Below, one piece after another: positions 8,616 to 18,705 of a stretch of DNA of 64,000 nt. Every line of letters begins with the position of its first letter. The stretch's first letter is position 1. The notes beneath the pieces are model-generated. The model did not search any database and was not told where the DNA came from. It saw nothing but the letters and a program-made list of their open reading frames with translations. Position numbers and translations under genes: made by a program. Where the stretch lies: contig JAOWLD010000004.1 of assembly GCA_025751475.1 (NCBI GenBank), positions 1-64,000 of the forward strand. Reading direction: 5' to 3'. The DNA comes from Rhodobacteraceae bacterium XHP0102. GTDB taxonomy: Bacteria > Pseudomonadota > Alphaproteobacteria > Rhodobacterales > Rhodobacteraceae.

Positions 8616-9149
8616 ATGTCTCGTATTGGGAAAAAGCCTGTCGGACTGCCCAGTGGTGTAAGCGCCACGGTGTCAGGTCAGACAATTGAAGTGAAAGGTC
8701 CGAAAGGCACCCGCAGCTTCACCGCAACGGATGATGTAACAATCGCGGTCAATGACAATGCGGTTGATGTCACCCCTCGCGGTAAATCCAAGCGCGCACG
8801 CCAGCAATGGGGTATGAGCCGCACCATGGTTCAGAACCTTGTGACAGGCGTTACCGATGGCTTCAAAAAAGAGCTTGAAATCACTGGCGTGGGATACCGC
8901 GCCGCGATCCAAGGCAATGTTTTGAAACTGTCTTTGGGCTACAGCCACGATGTGGATTTCCAAGTTCCACAAGGCGTGTCTGTGACAACGCCAAAGCCAA
9001 CCGAGGTGGTGATCGAAGGTATCGATCAGCAATTGGTGGGTCAGGTTGCAGCAAACATTCGTGAATGGCGGGAGCCTGAGCCCTACAAGGGCAAAGGCAT
9101 TCGCTACAAAGGCGAATATATCTTCCGCAAGGAAGGCAAGAAGAAGTAA
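8616..9149 (+). CDS. rplF: 50S ribosomal protein L6
   Basis: L6 (uL6) lies at the base of the L7/L12 stalk. The 177-residue product contains two repeats of the L6 fold: an N-terminal [14 protein letters not shown] start and a C-terminal signature [20 protein letters not shown]. Length equals that of E. coli L6. AAGGAGG lies before the ATG, and the gene is 11 bases before rplR. Confidence 0.98.
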   Translation: MSRIGKKPVGLPSGVSATVSGQTIEVKGPKGTRSFTATDDVTIAVNDNAVDVTPRGKSKRARQQWGMSRTMVQNLVTGVTDGFKKELEITGVGYRAAIQGNVLKLSLGYSHDVDFQVPQGVSVTTPKPTEVVIEGIDQQLVGQVAANIREWREPEPYKGKGIRYKGEYIFRKEGKKK

Positions 9150-9160
9150 GGGCGACGAAG

Positions 9161-9520
9161 ATGGCAAACAGCAAACGAGACCTGTTCCTCAAGCGCCGCC
9201 TGCGCGTTCGGAACAAGCTGCGGAAAATGGCAGACGGGCGCGCGCGCCTCTCTGTGCACCGCTCCAACAAGAATATCAGCGTTCAGTTGATCGACGATGT
9301 AAATGGCGTGACACTCGCGTCTGCTTCTTCGCTCGAAAAAGATCTGGGCGTTGTTGGCAAGAACAATGTCGAAGCGGCCGCGAAAGTGGGCGCAGCGATT
9401 GCAGACCGCGCAAAGAAAGCGGGCGTGTCGGAATGCTATTTCGACCGCGGCGGTTTCTTGTTCCACGGCCGTGTCAAAGCTTTGGCTGACGCTGCCCGCG
9501 AAGGTGGTTTGAAGTTCTAA
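9161..9520 (+). CDS. rplR: 50S ribosomal protein L18
   Basis: L18 (uL18) delivers 5S rRNA to the 50S subunit together with L5. The 119-residue product has the basic N-terminus [38 protein letters not shown] and the terminal [20 protein letters not shown] block. It closes the rplN-rplR run and is followed by a 121-base gap whose first element is a perfect hairpin at 9528-9549. Confidence 0.98.
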   Translation: MANSKRDLFLKRRLRVRNKLRKMADGRARLSVHRSNKNISVQLIDDVNGVTLASASSLEKDLGVVGKNNVEAAAKVGAAIADRAKKAGVSECYFDRGGFLFHGRVKALADAAREGGLKF

Positions 9521-9527
9521 TCCATGT

Positions 9528-9549
9528 AGGCGGCACGCAAGTGCCGCCT
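9528..9549 (+). terminator. Hairpin after rplR with GCAA tetraloop
   Basis: A perfect 9-bp stem (AGGCGGCAC / GTGCCGCCT) is capped by a GNRA-type GCAA loop, 8 bases after the rplR stop. No T tract follows, so it may be an RNA stability or processing element rather than a true terminator. Confidence 0.5.
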
Positions 9550-9641
9550 CGATGATCGGGGAGAGGGCCAATTGAGCGCCCCTCACTGCGATTGACCCAA
9601 AACAGGCGCGCGGGATGCGCCAGAAGAAAAGGATGCCAGCT

Positions 9642-10205
9642 ATGGCAGAACGTGAACAACGTCGGGGCCGCCGCCGCGAAGAGCGTGAGGAAACCCCAGA
9701 ATTCGCCGACCGTCTGGTCGCCATCAACCGCGTGTCGAAAACCGTTAAGGGTGGTAAGCGCTTTGGCTTTGCCGCTTTGGTGGTTGTCGGAGATCAGCGC
9801 GGTCGTGTTGGCTTTGGCAAAGGGAAAGCCAAAGAAGTGCCCGAAGCGATCCGCAAGGCCACAGAGCAAGCCAAGCGTAACCTGATCCGCGTGCCATTGC
9901 GCGAAGGCCGCACATTGCACCATGACATCCAAGGCCGTCATGGCGCGGGCAATGTCGTGATGCGGACCGCCCCTGAAGGGACGGGGATCATCGCGGGTGG
10001 TCCAATGCGCGCCGTGTTCGAGATGCTTGGCATCAAGGATGTTGTTGCGAAATCTTTGGGCTCGCAGAACCCATACAACATGATCCGCGCAACCCTTGAC
10101 GGTCTGCGTCAGGAAAGCTCGCCCCGTCAGGTGGCCGCGCGCCGTGGCAAGAAAGTTGCCGATATCCTGCGCAAGCCCGAAGCCGAAGTTGCGGCAGACG
10201 CCTGA
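9642..10205 (+). CDS. rpsE: 30S ribosomal protein S5
   Basis: S5 (uS5) lines the mRNA entry channel and affects decoding accuracy. The 187-residue form starts at ATG 9642 ([12 protein letters not shown]), chosen because AAAGGA lies about 8 bases upstream; an in-frame start at 9615 would add nine residues. Signatures are [20 protein letters not shown], the [11 protein letters not shown] loop and the C-terminal domain ending with a short acidic tail. It precedes rpmD by 12 bases. Confidence 0.97.
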   Translation: MAEREQRRGRRREEREETPEFADRLVAINRVSKTVKGGKRFGFAALVVVGDQRGRVGFGKGKAKEVPEAIRKATEQAKRNLIRVPLREGRTLHHDIQGRHGAGNVVMRTAPEGTGIIAGGPMRAVFEMLGIKDVVAKSLGSQNPYNMIRATLDGLRQESSPRQVAARRGKKVADILRKPEAEVAADA

Positions 10206-10217
10206 GGAGAGTGAGCC

Positions 10218-10406
10218 ATGGCTAAAACTATCGTTGTAAAACAGATCGGTTCCCCGATCCGCCGCCCTCAGGATCAGCGCGCAACGCTGATTGGTCTGGG
10301 TTTGAACAAGATGCATAAAACCCGCGAATTGGAAGATACACCTTCCGTGCGCGGTATGATCAACAAGATCCCGCATCTGGTAGAAATCATTGAGGAGCGC
10401 GGTTGA
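10218..10406 (+). CDS. rpmD: 50S ribosomal protein L30
   Basis: L30 (uL30) is a small 50S protein. The 62-residue product carries [20 protein letters not shown] and [20 protein letters not shown], the L30 signature. It is 12 bases after rpsE with a GAGGAG-type site. A 105-base gap with a small CCTCA...TGAGG hairpin separates it from rplO. Confidence 0.97.
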   Translation: MAKTIVVKQIGSPIRRPQDQRATLIGLGLNKMHKTRELEDTPSVRGMINKIPHLVEIIEERG

Positions 10407-10511
10407 TCCGCGCCCCATCTTCGCCTCATTTCTTGAGGTCATTTTGATCATATATGCCGCGTTTGCCGCCACGGTCGCTCGGGTGGCAATTCCGGCTGAA
10501 GGAGTAGCGAC

Positions 10512-10985
10512 ATGAAGCTGAATGAATTGCGCGACAATCCAGGCGCCACCAAGAAAGCCAAGCGTATTGGCCGTGGTCCTGGTTCTGGCAAAGGTAAAAT
10601 GGGTGGCCGTGGTATCAAAGGCCAAAAATCCCGTTCGGGTGTGGCTATCAACGCCTATGAAGGCGGCCAGATGCCCCTCTATCAGCGCTTGCCTAAGCGT
10701 GGCTTCAACAAGCCAAACCGCAAGCAGTTTGCGGTCATCAATCTGGGCTTGATCGAAAAATTCCTCGAAGCAGGCAAATTGGACGCAAAAGCCGAGATCA
10801 CCGAAGACGCGTTGGTCGCATCGGGCTTGGTGCGCCGCAAGCTGGACGGTATCCGCGTTCTGGCGAAGGGCGAGATTTCAAAGAAAGTAACGATCACTGT
10901 CACGGGTGCTTCGAAAGCGGCTGTTGAGGCCGTTGAAAAAGCAGGTGGCAAGCTCAACGTAGCGGCACCTGTCGCAGCAGAATAA
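10512..10985 (+). CDS. rplO: 50S ribosomal protein L15
   Basis: L15 (uL15) is a late assembly protein. The 157-residue product begins [20 protein letters not shown], has the glycine-rich [21 protein letters not shown]-terminal arm and the C-terminal [17 protein letters not shown] signature. AAGGAG lies before the ATG. It is the last ribosomal gene before secY, from which a 113-128-base gap with a 10-bp stem separates it. Confidence 0.98.
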   Translation: MKLNELRDNPGATKKAKRIGRGPGSGKGKMGGRGIKGQKSRSGVAINAYEGGQMPLYQRLPKRGFNKPNRKQFAVINLGLIEKFLEAGKLDAKAEITEDALVASGLVRRKLDGIRVLAKGEISKKVTITVTGASKAAVEAVEKAGGKLNVAAPVAAE

Positions 10986-11060
10986 TCTGCCGCAGACATT
11001 CGACCATAATCTGCCTTGAGACTTGCGGCTTGGCCGCTTACATCAAGGCGAGGGTTTTCG

Positions 11061-11092
11061 CGCCGCAAGATCGTAAGCTCGGTCTTGCGGCG
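11061..11092 (+). promoter_or_regulatory. Hairpin between rplO and secY
   Basis: CGCCGCAAGA (11061-11070) pairs perfectly with TCTTGCGGCG (11083-11092) around a 12-base loop, 22 bases before the secY start. It lacks a T tract. Position suggests a role in setting SecY output relative to ribosomal proteins; that is inference. Confidence 0.4.
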
Positions 11093-11113
11093 TAACACAT
11101 GATGAGGGGCGGT

Positions 11114-12490
11114 ATGGCGTCAGCAGCTGAACAGATGGCAGCAAATTTGAGTTGGAAGTCGTTTGGCAGAGCGTCCGAACTGCGCCAGCGCATTTGGTTT
11201 ACGCTTGGTCTTTTGATCATTTATCGGATCGGCACCTACATTCCTGTTCCAGGAATTGATGGGCAAGAGCTGCGCAATTTCTTTGACGCGGCCTCGGCTG
11301 GTCTGGGTGGCGTATTGAATATGTTCACAGGCGGAGCATTGAGCCGCATGGGTGTATTCGCGCTTGGGATCATGCCCTATATCTCCGCTTCGATCATCGT
11401 GCAGCTTATGACCTCCATGGTTCCTGCTTTGGAGCAGTTGAAGAAAGAGGGTGAACAGGGCCGCAAGAAGATCAACCAATACACCCGATACGGCACGGTC
11501 GCTTTGGCTACGGCGCAAGCCTATGGTTTGGCGGTCAGCATGGAGTCGGGTGGTCTCGCCTCGGATCCGGGTTGGTATTTCCGCGCGGCCTGCGTGATTA
11601 CGCTTGTCGGCGGCACGATGTTCCTGATGTGGCTCGGTGAGCAGATCACACAGCGCGGCATTGGCAACGGCATTTCGCTGATCATCTTTGTTGGGATTAT
11701 CGCAGAAATTCCTGCCGCATTGGCGCAATTCTTTGAACAGGGCCGTTCAGGTGCTTTGAGCACGCCCGTTATTTTGGGTGTGATCGTGATGCTGATCGCC
11801 ACCCTGTTCTTCGTGGTGTTCATGGAGCGCAGTTTGCGCAAAATCCATATCCAATATCCGCGCCGACAAGTCGGCATGAAAGTCTATGATGGCGGCAGCA
11901 GCCATTTGCCGATTAAGGTGAACCCCGCGGGCGTGATCCCTGCAATCTTTGCCTCGTCACTGTTGCTTTTGCCAACCACGCTGACGACATTCTCAGGGAA
12001 TGAGGCGGCGGGGCCAGTCTTGTCATGGATTCTTGCGAATTTTGGCCCAGGGCAGCCGCTCTATTTGCTGTTCTTTGCGGCGATGATGGTGTTCTTTACG
12101 TATTTCTACACATTGAATGTCGCGTTTAAAACGGATGATGTTGCCGATAATCTGAAGAACCAAAACGGCTTCATCCCTGGCATTCGCCCTGGCCCCCGCA
12201 CGTCCGAATATCTGGAATATGTTGTGATGCGCGTTTTGGTTTTGGGTGCAGGCTATCTGACATTGGTTGCTCTGCTGCCTGAAATCGTCCGCACCAATTT
12301 GGCGATTACGGCCTATTTCGGCGGCACGTCTATTTTGATCATCGTGGCGGTCGGAATGGATACCGTGCAGCAGATTCAGTCTCATTTGCTGGCGCATCAA
12401 TATGAGGGCCTGCTTGAGCGGTCTCAATTGCGCGGTCGCAAGGGGGCTGGAACAGCGCGGGCCAAGCGCCGCTCACCACAGCGCAAATGA
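11114..12490 (+). CDS. secY: Protein translocase subunit SecY
   Basis: SecY is the pore of the SecYEG translocon in the inner membrane. The 458-residue product shows ten hydrophobic segments, the plug region before [20 protein letters not shown], and the C-terminal loop with [20 protein letters not shown], a SecY signature. ATG 11114 ([11 protein letters not shown]) is chosen because GAGGGG lies just upstream; a start five codons earlier is possible. Its last four bases overlap adk (ATGA), so the two are coupled. Confidence 0.97.
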   Translation: MASAAEQMAANLSWKSFGRASELRQRIWFTLGLLIIYRIGTYIPVPGIDGQELRNFFDAASAGLGGVLNMFTGGALSRMGVFALGIMPYISASIIVQLMTSMVPALEQLKKEGEQGRKKINQYTRYGTVALATAQAYGLAVSMESGGLASDPGWYFRAACVITLVGGTMFLMWLGEQITQRGIGNGISLIIFVGIIAEIPAALAQFFEQGRSGALSTPVILGVIVMLIATLFFVVFMERSLRKIHIQYPRRQVGMKVYDGGSSHLPIKVNPAGVIPAIFASSLLLLPTTLTTFSGNEAAGPVLSWILANFGPGQPLYLLFFAAMMVFFTYFYTLNVAFKTDDVADNLKNQNGFIPGIRPGPRTSEYLEYVVMRVLVLGAGYLTLVALLPEIVRTNLAITAYFGGTSILIIVAVGMDTVQQIQSHLLAHQYEGLLERSQLRGRKGAGTARAKRRSPQRK

Positions 12491-13158
12491 CCGCGATTAT
12501 CCTGCTCGGTCCCCCTGGTGCGGGGAAAGGCACGCAAGCGCGCCTCTTGGTTGAGGCGCGCGGGATGGTGCAGTTGTCCACGGGCGATATGCTGCGTGAG
12601 GCGCAAGCCTCGGGCACTGAGATGGGCAAACGGGTGGCCGATGTCATGGCGCGCGGCGAGTTGGTCACCGATGAGATCGTGATTGGCCTGATCCGCGAGA
12701 AACTAAGCGCGGGCCTTGAAGGTGGCGTAATTTTCGATGGCTTCCCCCGCACATTGGCACAGGCTGATGCCCTTGGGGCGCTTCTTGCCGAAATGGGCCT
12801 TCGACTTGATACCGTGATTGAGATGCGTGTGAATGATGATGCGTTGGTGGCACGGATTACCGCGCGCTCAACCTGTGGCGGGTGTGGGGAGGTCTACAAC
12901 GACATCACCAAACCCATCCCCGCCGATGGGCAATGCGCGATCTGCGGCGCAACCACGTTCAATCGCCGCGCTGACGATAACGAGGACAGCCTCCGTCAAC
13001 GTTTGATGGAATATTACAAAAAGACATCACCGCTGATCGGCTATTACTATGCCAAGGGCCAGTTGCAGGCGGTGGACGGATTGGGCGAGATTGATGTGGT
13101 TGCAGAAGCGATTTCATCCATCTTGGATCAAGCCAAATCAGACCCCCTATCCCCTTGA
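12487..13158 (+). CDS. adk: Adenylate kinase, zinc-LID type
   Basis: Adk interconverts ATP + AMP and 2 ADP in the cytoplasm. The 223-residue long form has the P-loop [10 protein letters not shown] at residues 8-17, the NMP-binding DGFPRT and a LID with four cysteines (130, 133, 150, 153) in a CxxC...CxxC arrangement expected to bind Zn. Overlap with secY by ATGA repeats the classic spc gene order. A 173-base hairpin-rich gap follows. Confidence 0.97.
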   Translation: MTAIILLGPPGAGKGTQARLLVEARGMVQLSTGDMLREAQASGTEMGKRVADVMARGELVTDEIVIGLIREKLSAGLEGGVIFDGFPRTLAQADALGALLAEMGLRLDTVIEMRVNDDALVARITARSTCGGCGEVYNDITKPIPADGQCAICGATTFNRRADDNEDSLRQRLMEYYKKTSPLIGYYYAKGQLQAVDGLGEIDVVAEAISSILDQAKSDPLSP

Positions 13159-13243
13159 CGGGGGAAGGGAAAAAGCCTATGCGCAGGCTTCCCTATAAGG
13201 GAATCATCGAGCGATTGCGTTTCAGCGCCGCTTGATAAATCGA

Positions 13244-13279
13244 AAAAGGTCTTGCGGCTTTTTTGCAGCAAGACCTTTT
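13244..13279 (+). promoter_or_regulatory. Perfect 12-bp hairpin between adk and rpsM
   Basis: AAAAGGTCTTGC (13244-13255) pairs perfectly with GCAAGACCTTTT (13268-13279) around a 12-base loop with six Ts. A smaller hairpin (GCCT / AGGC inside GGGAA / TTCCC) lies at about 13166-13192. Together they fill most of the adk-rpsM gap. The feature could terminate adk or regulate the alpha operon. Confidence 0.5.
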
Positions 13280-13331
13280 GGTTGTGAAAAAAGGTTCTGG
13301 CGCTACGGAACCGCAACGAGAGGAAAGATAA

Positions 13332-13700
13332 GTGGCACGTATCGCAGGGGTCAATATCCCCACAGCAAAGCGCGTTCCTATTGCGCTCACCTATATCACT
13401 GGCATTGGCCAGGCTTCCGCATATGCGATTTGCGAGGCTGTTGGGATCGACCCAAGCCGCCGCGTAAATGAATTGTCTGACGCAGAAGTTTTGAAAATTC
13501 GTGAACATATTGACGCGACCTACACCGTTGAAGGTGACTTGCGCCGTGAAGTTCAGATGAACGTCAAGCGTTTGATGGATCTAGGCTGCTATCGCGGTCT
13601 GCGTCATCGCCGCAACCTGCCTGTGCGCGGTCAGCGCACCCACACCAACGCGCGAACCCGTAAGGGGCCTGCAAAGGCAATCGCGGGTAAGAAGAAGTAA
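13332..13700 (+). CDS. rpsM: 30S ribosomal protein S13
   Basis: S13 (uS13) bridges the subunits in the 30S head. The 122-residue product begins with a GTG start ([15 protein letters not shown]) supported by GAGAGGAAAG about 8 bases upstream. It carries the helix-two-turn-helix [17 protein letters not shown] and the basic tail [20 protein letters not shown]. It opens the rpsM-rpsK pair of the alpha operon; rpmJ and infA are absent before it. Confidence 0.97.
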   Translation: MARIAGVNIPTAKRVPIALTYITGIGQASAYAICEAVGIDPSRRVNELSDAEVLKIREHIDATYTVEGDLRREVQMNVKRLMDLGCYRGLRHRRNLPVRGQRTHTNARTRKGPAKAIAGKKK

Positions 13701-13714
13701 GGGAAGGCAGATCA

Positions 13715-14104
13715 ATGGCTCGTGATAAGACCCGCGTAAAACGCAAAGAGCGTAAAAACATCGCCGCAGGCGTGGCGCATGTGAACAGCTCGTTCAACAA
13801 CACAAAAATCCTGATCTCTGACGTGCAGGGCAATGCGATCTCTTGGTCGTCCGCTGGCACGATGGGGTTCAAGGGCAGCCGTAAATCCACGCCTTATGCC
13901 GCCCAGATGGCGGCAGAAGATGCAGGCCGCAAGGCGCAGGAGCATGGTGTGAAAACCCTCGAAGTGGAAGTGCAGGGGCCAGGTTCTGGCCGCGAATCCG
14001 CGCTTCGCGCCTTGGCTGCGGTTGGCTTTCAGATCACGTCTATTCGTGATGTGACCCCAATCGCGCACAATGGCTGCCGTCCACCCAAACGTCGCCGCGT
14101 GTGA
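13715..14104 (+). CDS. rpsK: 30S ribosomal protein S11
   Basis: S11 (uS11) shapes the E-site on the platform. The 129-residue product contains [20 protein letters not shown], the conserved [18 protein letters not shown] and the terminal [18 protein letters not shown]. Length equals that of E. coli S11. It is 14 bases after rpsM and is followed by a very stable hairpin before rpoA. Confidence 0.98.
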   Translation: MARDKTRVKRKERKNIAAGVAHVNSSFNNTKILISDVQGNAISWSSAGTMGFKGSRKSTPYAAQMAAEDAGRKAQEHGVKTLEVEVQGPGSGRESALRALAAVGFQITSIRDVTPIAHNGCRPPKRRRV

Positions 14105-14118
14105 CATTTGCGATTTTG

Positions 14119-14147
14119 TCAGACCGCGTGTTCGTCACGCGGTCTGA
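14119..14147 (+). terminator. Perfect 12-bp hairpin between rpsK and rpoA
   Basis: TCAGACCGCGTG (14119-14130) pairs with CACGCGGTCTGA (14136-14147) around TTCGT, 15 bases after the rpsK stop. A mixed sequence (ttggttattt) follows rather than a clean T run. It could partly uncouple rpoA from the ribosomal genes. Confidence 0.55.
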
Positions 14148-14213
14148 TTGGTTATTTGATCCTCGAGCGTCTTTGGCCTTGGATCGGTCAAAGACAGGAA
14201 TGGAGGCACCACA

Positions 14214-15230
14214 ATGATCCATAAGAATTGGCAAGAACTGATCAAGCCAACCCAACTGGTCGTAAACCCTGGCACTGATCCCGCACGCAAAGCAACCGCA
14301 ATTGCCGAGCCTCTGGAGCGCGGCTTCGGTCTGACGCTTGGCAACGCGCTGCGCCGTGTGTTGATGAGCTCTCTGCAGGGCGCGGCCATCACCTCTGTGC
14401 AGATCGACAACGTGCTTCACGAGTTTTCCTCGGTCGCAGGTGTGCGTGAGGATGTGACCGATATCGTGCTGAACCTCAAAGGCGTGGCCCTGCGCATGGA
14501 AGTGGAAGGGCCAAAGCGCCTGTCCGTGACCGCGAAAGGGCCGAAGGTCGTCACCGCAGGTGATATTTCTGAAAGCGCAGGGATCGAGGTTCTGAACAAG
14601 GATCACGTGATCTGCCATTTGGACGATGGCGCAGATTTCTTCATGGAATTGACGGTCAATATGGGCAAAGGCTATGTCTCTGCCGATAAAAATCGTCCTG
14701 AGGATGCGCCGATTGGCCTTATCCCCATTGATGCGATCTATTCGCCCGTGAAAAAAGTATCCTATGACGTTCAGCCAACCCGCGAGGGGCAGGTGCTTGA
14801 TTATGACAAGCTGACCCTGAAGGTGGAAACGGATGGGTCGATCACCCCAGATGATGCTTTGGCTTATGCTGCGCGGATTTTGCAGGACCAGTTACAGATT
14901 TTCGTGAATTTCGATGAGCCCGAAGCTGCGGGTCGTCAGGATGATGACGATGATCTGGAATTCAATCCGCTGCTCCTGAAAAAGGTTGATGAGTTGGAAT
15001 TGTCGGTTCGTTCGGCAAATTGCCTGAAAAACGATAATATCGTTTACATTGGTGATCTGATCCAGAAAACCGAAGCCGAAATGCTGCGCACGCCAAACTT
15101 TGGCCGCAAATCCTTGAACGAGATCAAGGAAGTGCTGTCGGGTATGGGCCTGCATTTGGGTATGGATATCGTTGACTGGCCGCCAGATAATATCGAAGAG
15201 CTGGCCAAGAAATACGAAGATAACTTCTGA
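14214..15230 (+). CDS. rpoA: RNA polymerase alpha subunit
   Basis: Alpha dimerises to start polymerase assembly, and its C-terminal domain touches UP elements and activators. The 338-residue product has the N-terminal assembly domain ([20 protein letters not shown]) at about 38-57, an acidic linker with a run of Asp near residue 245, and the alpha-CTD ([36 protein letters not shown]). GGAGG precedes the ATG. Gaps of 109 and 120 bases isolate it from rpsK and rplQ. Confidence 0.98.
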   Translation: MIHKNWQELIKPTQLVVNPGTDPARKATAIAEPLERGFGLTLGNALRRVLMSSLQGAAITSVQIDNVLHEFSSVAGVREDVTDIVLNLKGVALRMEVEGPKRLSVTAKGPKVVTAGDISESAGIEVLNKDHVICHLDDGADFFMELTVNMGKGYVSADKNRPEDAPIGLIPIDAIYSPVKKVSYDVQPTREGQVLDYDKLTLKVETDGSITPDDALAYAARILQDQLQIFVNFDEPEAAGRQDDDDDLEFNPLLLKKVDELELSVRSANCLKNDNIVYIGDLIQKTEAEMLRTPNFGRKSLNEIKEVLSGMGLHLGMDIVDWPPDNIEELAKKYEDNF

Positions 15231-15350
15231 TACGGCAAGGGGCGCGCTTCGCGCGCGCCTCTCGCACACCCTCGGGCATTCCGCCCCAATAAGGAGAGAG
15301 GCGCAACGCACGGCTCTCGGACAAAGCATGAAAGTAAAGGAGATTTAACC

Positions 15351-15770
15351 ATGCGTCACGGATCTGGCTATCGCCGTCTGAACAGAACCCATGAACATCG
15401 CAAGGCGATGTTCTCGAACCTTGCTGGCTCGTTGATCGAGCATGAGCAAATCAAAACCACCTTGCCAAAGGCAAAAGACCTGCGCCGCGTGATCGAAAAG
15501 CTGGTCACATTGGGCAAGCGCGGTGACTTGCACGCGCGCCGTCAAGCGGCGGCTGCGTTGAAGCAGGACGCCCATGTAAAGAAATTGTTCGAGGTGCTTG
15601 GCCCCCGCTATGCGGAGCGCCAAGGCGGTTATGTGCGTGTTCTTAAGGCGGGCTTCCGCTATGGGGATATGGCGCCAATGGCCATCATCGAATTCGTGGA
15701 TCGTGATCCCGAAGCAAAAGGTGCTGCAGACCGTGCGCGCCTTGCCGCCGAAGAAGCCGCTGCGGAATAA
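15351..15770 (+). CDS. rplQ: 50S ribosomal protein L17
   Basis: L17 (bL17) sits near the tunnel exit. The 139-residue product begins [20 protein letters not shown] and has the C-terminal [20 protein letters not shown] block plus a short acidic Ala-rich tail. AAAGGAG precedes the ATG. It ends the ribosomal cluster and is followed by an intrinsic terminator. Confidence 0.97.
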   Translation: MRHGSGYRRLNRTHEHRKAMFSNLAGSLIEHEQIKTTLPKAKDLRRVIEKLVTLGKRGDLHARRQAAAALKQDAHVKKLFEVLGPRYAERQGGYVRVLKAGFRYGDMAPMAIIEFVDRDPEAKGAADRARLAAEEAAAE

Positions 15771-15796
15771 GCGCGCCGCTTTTCGGAATGATTTTC

Positions 15797-15831
15797 AAAA
15801 CCCCTCGCGCCAGTCGCGGGGGGTTTTCTTT
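15797..15831 (+). terminator. Terminator of the ribosomal cluster after rplQ
   Basis: AAAACCCCTCGCG pairs with CGCGGGGGGTTTT over 13 positions (one T-G wobble) around CCAGT, then CTTTTT. This is a clear rho-independent terminator, 26 bases after rplQ. Confidence 0.92.
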
Positions 15832-15888
15832 TTGCGCAGCCGCGCATGGGGGATTTTCCTCTGCCCCTGCAAAGGCTAGGCTTCGGTC

Positions 15889-17208
15889 ATGAGTGATCTC
15901 TTTAAATCTGATCCAGACCCATCCCCAAAGGCGCAGGCCATGCGCCCCTTGGCAGATCGTGTACGCCCATCTGAGTTGAAGGACGTGATTGGTCAGCAGC
16001 ATTTGCTTGGGCCCGAGGGGAGCTTACGCTTGATGCTGGATGCGGGGGCGTTGTCATCGTTGATTTTTTGGGGGCCACCTGGTGTGGGCAAAACCACGCT
16101 TGCCCGTCTCTTGGCGCATGAGACGGATTTTCATTTCGAACAGATCAGCGCGATTTTTTCAGGCGTGGCCGAGTTGCGCAAAACCTTCGAGGCGGCAAAG
16201 CAGCGCCGCGTGGCGGGCAAAGGCACGCTTCTGTTCGTTGATGAGATACATCGGTTCAACAAGGCACAGCAGGACAGCTTCCTTCCGTATATGGAAGATG
16301 GCACCATCCTGCTTGTGGGGGCGACCACGGAAAACCCCAGCTTCGAGATCAACTCGGCGGTTTTGTCGCGTGCGCAGGTTCTCACTTTGAATCGTCTCAG
16401 TGACGATGATCTGCGTGCGCTATTGGCACGGGCCGAGCGTGAATTGGCGCGCGATTTGGCCGTGACTGAAGAAACCCAAGCGGCCCTCATTGCCATGGCC
16501 GATGGCGATGGCCGCGCGATGCTCAACCTAATCGAACAAGTGGCCACATGGCCTGACCGTGCGGAGGTCACGCCTGCGGTTTTATCGGCGCGCCTTCAGC
16601 GCCGCGCCGCGCAATATGACAAGTCAGGCGATGGTCATTACAATCTGATTTCCGCTTTGCACAAATCCATTCGCGGGTCTGATCCTGATGCGGCGCTTTA
16701 TTGGTTCGCGCGGATGTTGGAGGGCGGCGAAGACCCGCGTTTTCTTGCACGCCGCCTGACGCGTATGGCCGTTGAGGATATCGCATTGGCTGATCCAGAG
16801 GCGCAGCAGGTCTGTTTGTCCGCATGGCAAAGCTATGAGCGCCTAGGGTCGCCTGAAGGGGAATTGGCGCTGGCCAATGCCGTGATCTACCTTGCCCTCG
16901 CGCCAAAATCGAATGCGGCTTATGTCGCCTATAAGGCCGCACGGAAACTGGCGGCCCAAACAGGATCGCTTGCGCCGCCCAAACATATCCTGAACGCACC
17001 GACCAAACTGATGAAAGAGCAGGGCTATGGCGCAGGCTATGCTTATGATCACGATGCAGAGGATGGGTTTTCGGGACAGAATTACTTCCCCGAGACCATC
17101 GCGCGCCCCAGCTTCTATGACCCTGTCGAACGGGGCTTTGAGCGTGACTTGGGCAAACGCGTGGCCTATTTTGCCAAGCTCAGACGCGCGCGCAACGGCG
17201 AGGCGTGA
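15889..17208 (+). CDS. rarA: Replication-associated recombination protein RarA (MgsA)
   Basis: RarA is a AAA+ ATPase related to clamp loaders and WRNIP1, acting at stalled replication forks with SSB. The 439-residue product has Walker A GPPGVGKTTLAR at residues 62-73, Walker B LFVDEIHRFNKAQQD, sensor 1 GATTENPSFEIN and the C-terminal tetramerisation domain signature HKSIRGSDPDAALYW. It begins 118 bases after rplQ with its own terminator between, and leads a same-strand run with crcB, rluA-type, HAD and ATP12 genes. Confidence 0.93.
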   Translation: MSDLFKSDPDPSPKAQAMRPLADRVRPSELKDVIGQQHLLGPEGSLRLMLDAGALSSLIFWGPPGVGKTTLARLLAHETDFHFEQISAIFSGVAELRKTFEAAKQRRVAGKGTLLFVDEIHRFNKAQQDSFLPYMEDGTILLVGATTENPSFEINSAVLSRAQVLTLNRLSDDDLRALLARAERELARDLAVTEETQAALIAMADGDGRAMLNLIEQVATWPDRAEVTPAVLSARLQRRAAQYDKSGDGHYNLISALHKSIRGSDPDAALYWFARMLEGGEDPRFLARRLTRMAVEDIALADPEAQQVCLSAWQSYERLGSPEGELALANAVIYLALAPKSNAAYVAYKAARKLAAQTGSLAPPKHILNAPTKLMKEQGYGAGYAYDHDAEDGFSGQNYFPETIARPSFYDPVERGFERDLGKRVAYFAKLRRARNGEA

Positions 17209-17263
17209 TCCCCAAAACGCCTTTTGGTTGACAAGTGACAGGCAGGGGCAGAAAGAACCATCC

Positions 17264-17644
17264 ATGATTTGGACAGTTTTTCAGGTGGCCCTAGGTGGCG
17301 CGATTGGCGCAACGTTGCGATTTTTGGTCGGGCTTGGCCTGCATCGCGCGCTTGGTGCGACCGCATTTCCATTAGGGGTGATTTCCGTCAACATCCTTGG
17401 ATCGTTTCTTATGGGCCTATTTGTGGGGCTTGCCGCTCAGCGTGGACTGACCCATTTATCGCCACTTGTGATGACGGGGATTTTGGGTGGGTTCACAACA
17501 TTCTCTTCATTCTCACTTGAGGTGGTCACACTTTACGAGCGCGGCGATTTGGGATTGGCGGCGGCCTATATCCTTGGCTCCGTGATCCTGTCGATTGCGG
17601 CGATCTTTTTGGGTTTGATGCTGTCACGGGTGGCGCTGACATGA
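17264..17644 (+). CDS. crcB: Fluoride ion exporter CrcB/Fluc
   Basis: Fluc/CrcB is a dual-topology homodimeric channel that exports fluoride through the inner membrane. The 126-residue product has four hydrophobic segments and the signatures GGAIGATLRFLVG, VNILGSFLMG (conserved Asn of the pore) and GGFTTFSSFSLE (phenylalanine box). I start at ATG 17264 because the family begins here; a longer frame overlaps rarA. The last four bases overlap the next gene (ATGA). No fluoride riboswitch is seen in the 55-base gap upstream, so expression is probably constitutive. Confidence 0.92.
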   Translation: MIWTVFQVALGGAIGATLRFLVGLGLHRALGATAFPLGVISVNILGSFLMGLFVGLAAQRGLTHLSPLVMTGILGGFTTFSSFSLEVVTLYERGDLGLAAAYILGSVILSIAAIFLGLMLSRVALT

Positions 17645-18705
17645 CGGGGGTTCAGGTTCTGGCCGTTTCAGACGCGGATGCTGACCAGCGGTTGGATCGG
17701 TGGTTTCGCCGTCTCTTTCCTCATATCCCGCAAGCGCGTATCGAGAAGATGTGCCGCAAAGGGGAAATCCGCGTGGATGGTGGCCGCGTCAAGCCTGCAA
17801 CGCGCCTGCAAGCGGGGCAAGAGGTGCGCATTCCCCCTTTGGCTGACCCAGTGCCCGAAGATGCCCTTCCCGCGGCACGGGTGCAGAAATCGTCTATTTC
17901 GGATGCAGAGGCTCAGATGATGCGGCGTGCGGTGATCTATCAAGATGACCATCTGATTGCGATCAACAAACCCGCCGGTCTTCCGACCCAAGGTGGCAGC
18001 GGGCAAGGCGGGCGCCACGTTGATGCCTTGGCCGCGTGCCTTGCGCGTGCGGGTGAGGACAAGCCCCGCCTTGTCCATCGCTTGGATAAGGATACATCGG
18101 GTGTCTTGCTCTTGGCGCGCAGTCGTCAGGCTGCGCAGGCTCTCACGGATGCCTTCCGTCACCGCGAGACACGCAAGATTTATTGGGCGGCGGTCGCTGG
18201 CACGCCTTTGCCCCGTATGGGCAAGATTAAATTTGGGCTGGTTAAGGCCGCGGGCCATGGCAAAGCAGGTGAGGGGGAAAAGATGCTCTGCCTGCACCCC
18301 TCTGAGATTGCCACCACAGAAGGGGCCAAGCGCGCTGAGACGGATTATGCCACGCTTTCAGCACTCGGGGGGCGGGTGTCGTGGATGGCGATGGTGCCCA
18401 TTACAGGCCGCACCCATCAATTGCGTGCCCATATTGCCGAGTTGGGACATCCCATTGTGGGAGACGGCAAATACGGCGGCAGCGGGCAGGAGAATTTAGG
18501 CGATGGGTGGGGCGCGCAACTGGGCGGCGAGATCAGTCGAAAGCTGCATCTGCACGCGCGTTATCTGAAATTTCAGCATCCGTTCACAAAGCGCGATCTG
18601 ACCCTGACCGCGGCCTTGCCCGATCATATGGCCCGCACATGGGAATTGTTCGATTGGCGGGTTGAGGATGTGCCTGTTGATCCGTTTTATGAAACCTTGG
18701 GATGA
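17641..18705 (+). CDS. RluA-family 23S rRNA pseudouridine synthase (RluC-like)
   Basis: This enzyme isomerises uridine to pseudouridine in RNA. The 354-residue protein has an N-terminal S4 RNA-binding domain (about residues 16-65) and a catalytic domain with HRLDKDTSGVLLLAR at 146-160, in which Asp149 is the predicted nucleophile, plus the late ITGRTHQLRAHIAELGHPIV block. Domain order matches RluC/RluD. Which 23S uridines it modifies cannot be told. It overlaps crcB and the following HAD gene by four bases each, forming a coupled chain. Confidence 0.9.
   Translation: MTGVQVLAVSDADADQRLDRWFRRLFPHIPQARIEKMCRKGEIRVDGGRVKPATRLQAGQEVRIPPLADPVPEDALPAARVQKSSISDAEAQMMRRAVIYQDDHLIAINKPAGLPTQGGSGQGGRHVDALAACLARAGEDKPRLVHRLDKDTSGVLLLARSRQAAQALTDAFRHRETRKIYWAAVAGTPLPRMGKIKFGLVKAAGHGKAGEGEKMLCLHPSEIATTEGAKRAETDYATLSALGGRVSWMAMVPITGRTHQLRAHIAELGHPIVGDGKYGGSGQENLGDGWGAQLGGEISRKLHLHARYLKFQHPFTKRDLTLTAALPDHMARTWELFDWRVEDVPVDPFYETLG

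Noticed and set aside
9474-10625. Reverse open frame of 383 codons opposite rpsE and rpmD
   Set aside because: Antisense artefact with no motif or ribosome site.
17209-17263. Possible fluoride riboswitch before crcB
   Set aside because: The 55-base gap does not show the conserved fluoride aptamer sequence and is too short to hold it with a decision stem.
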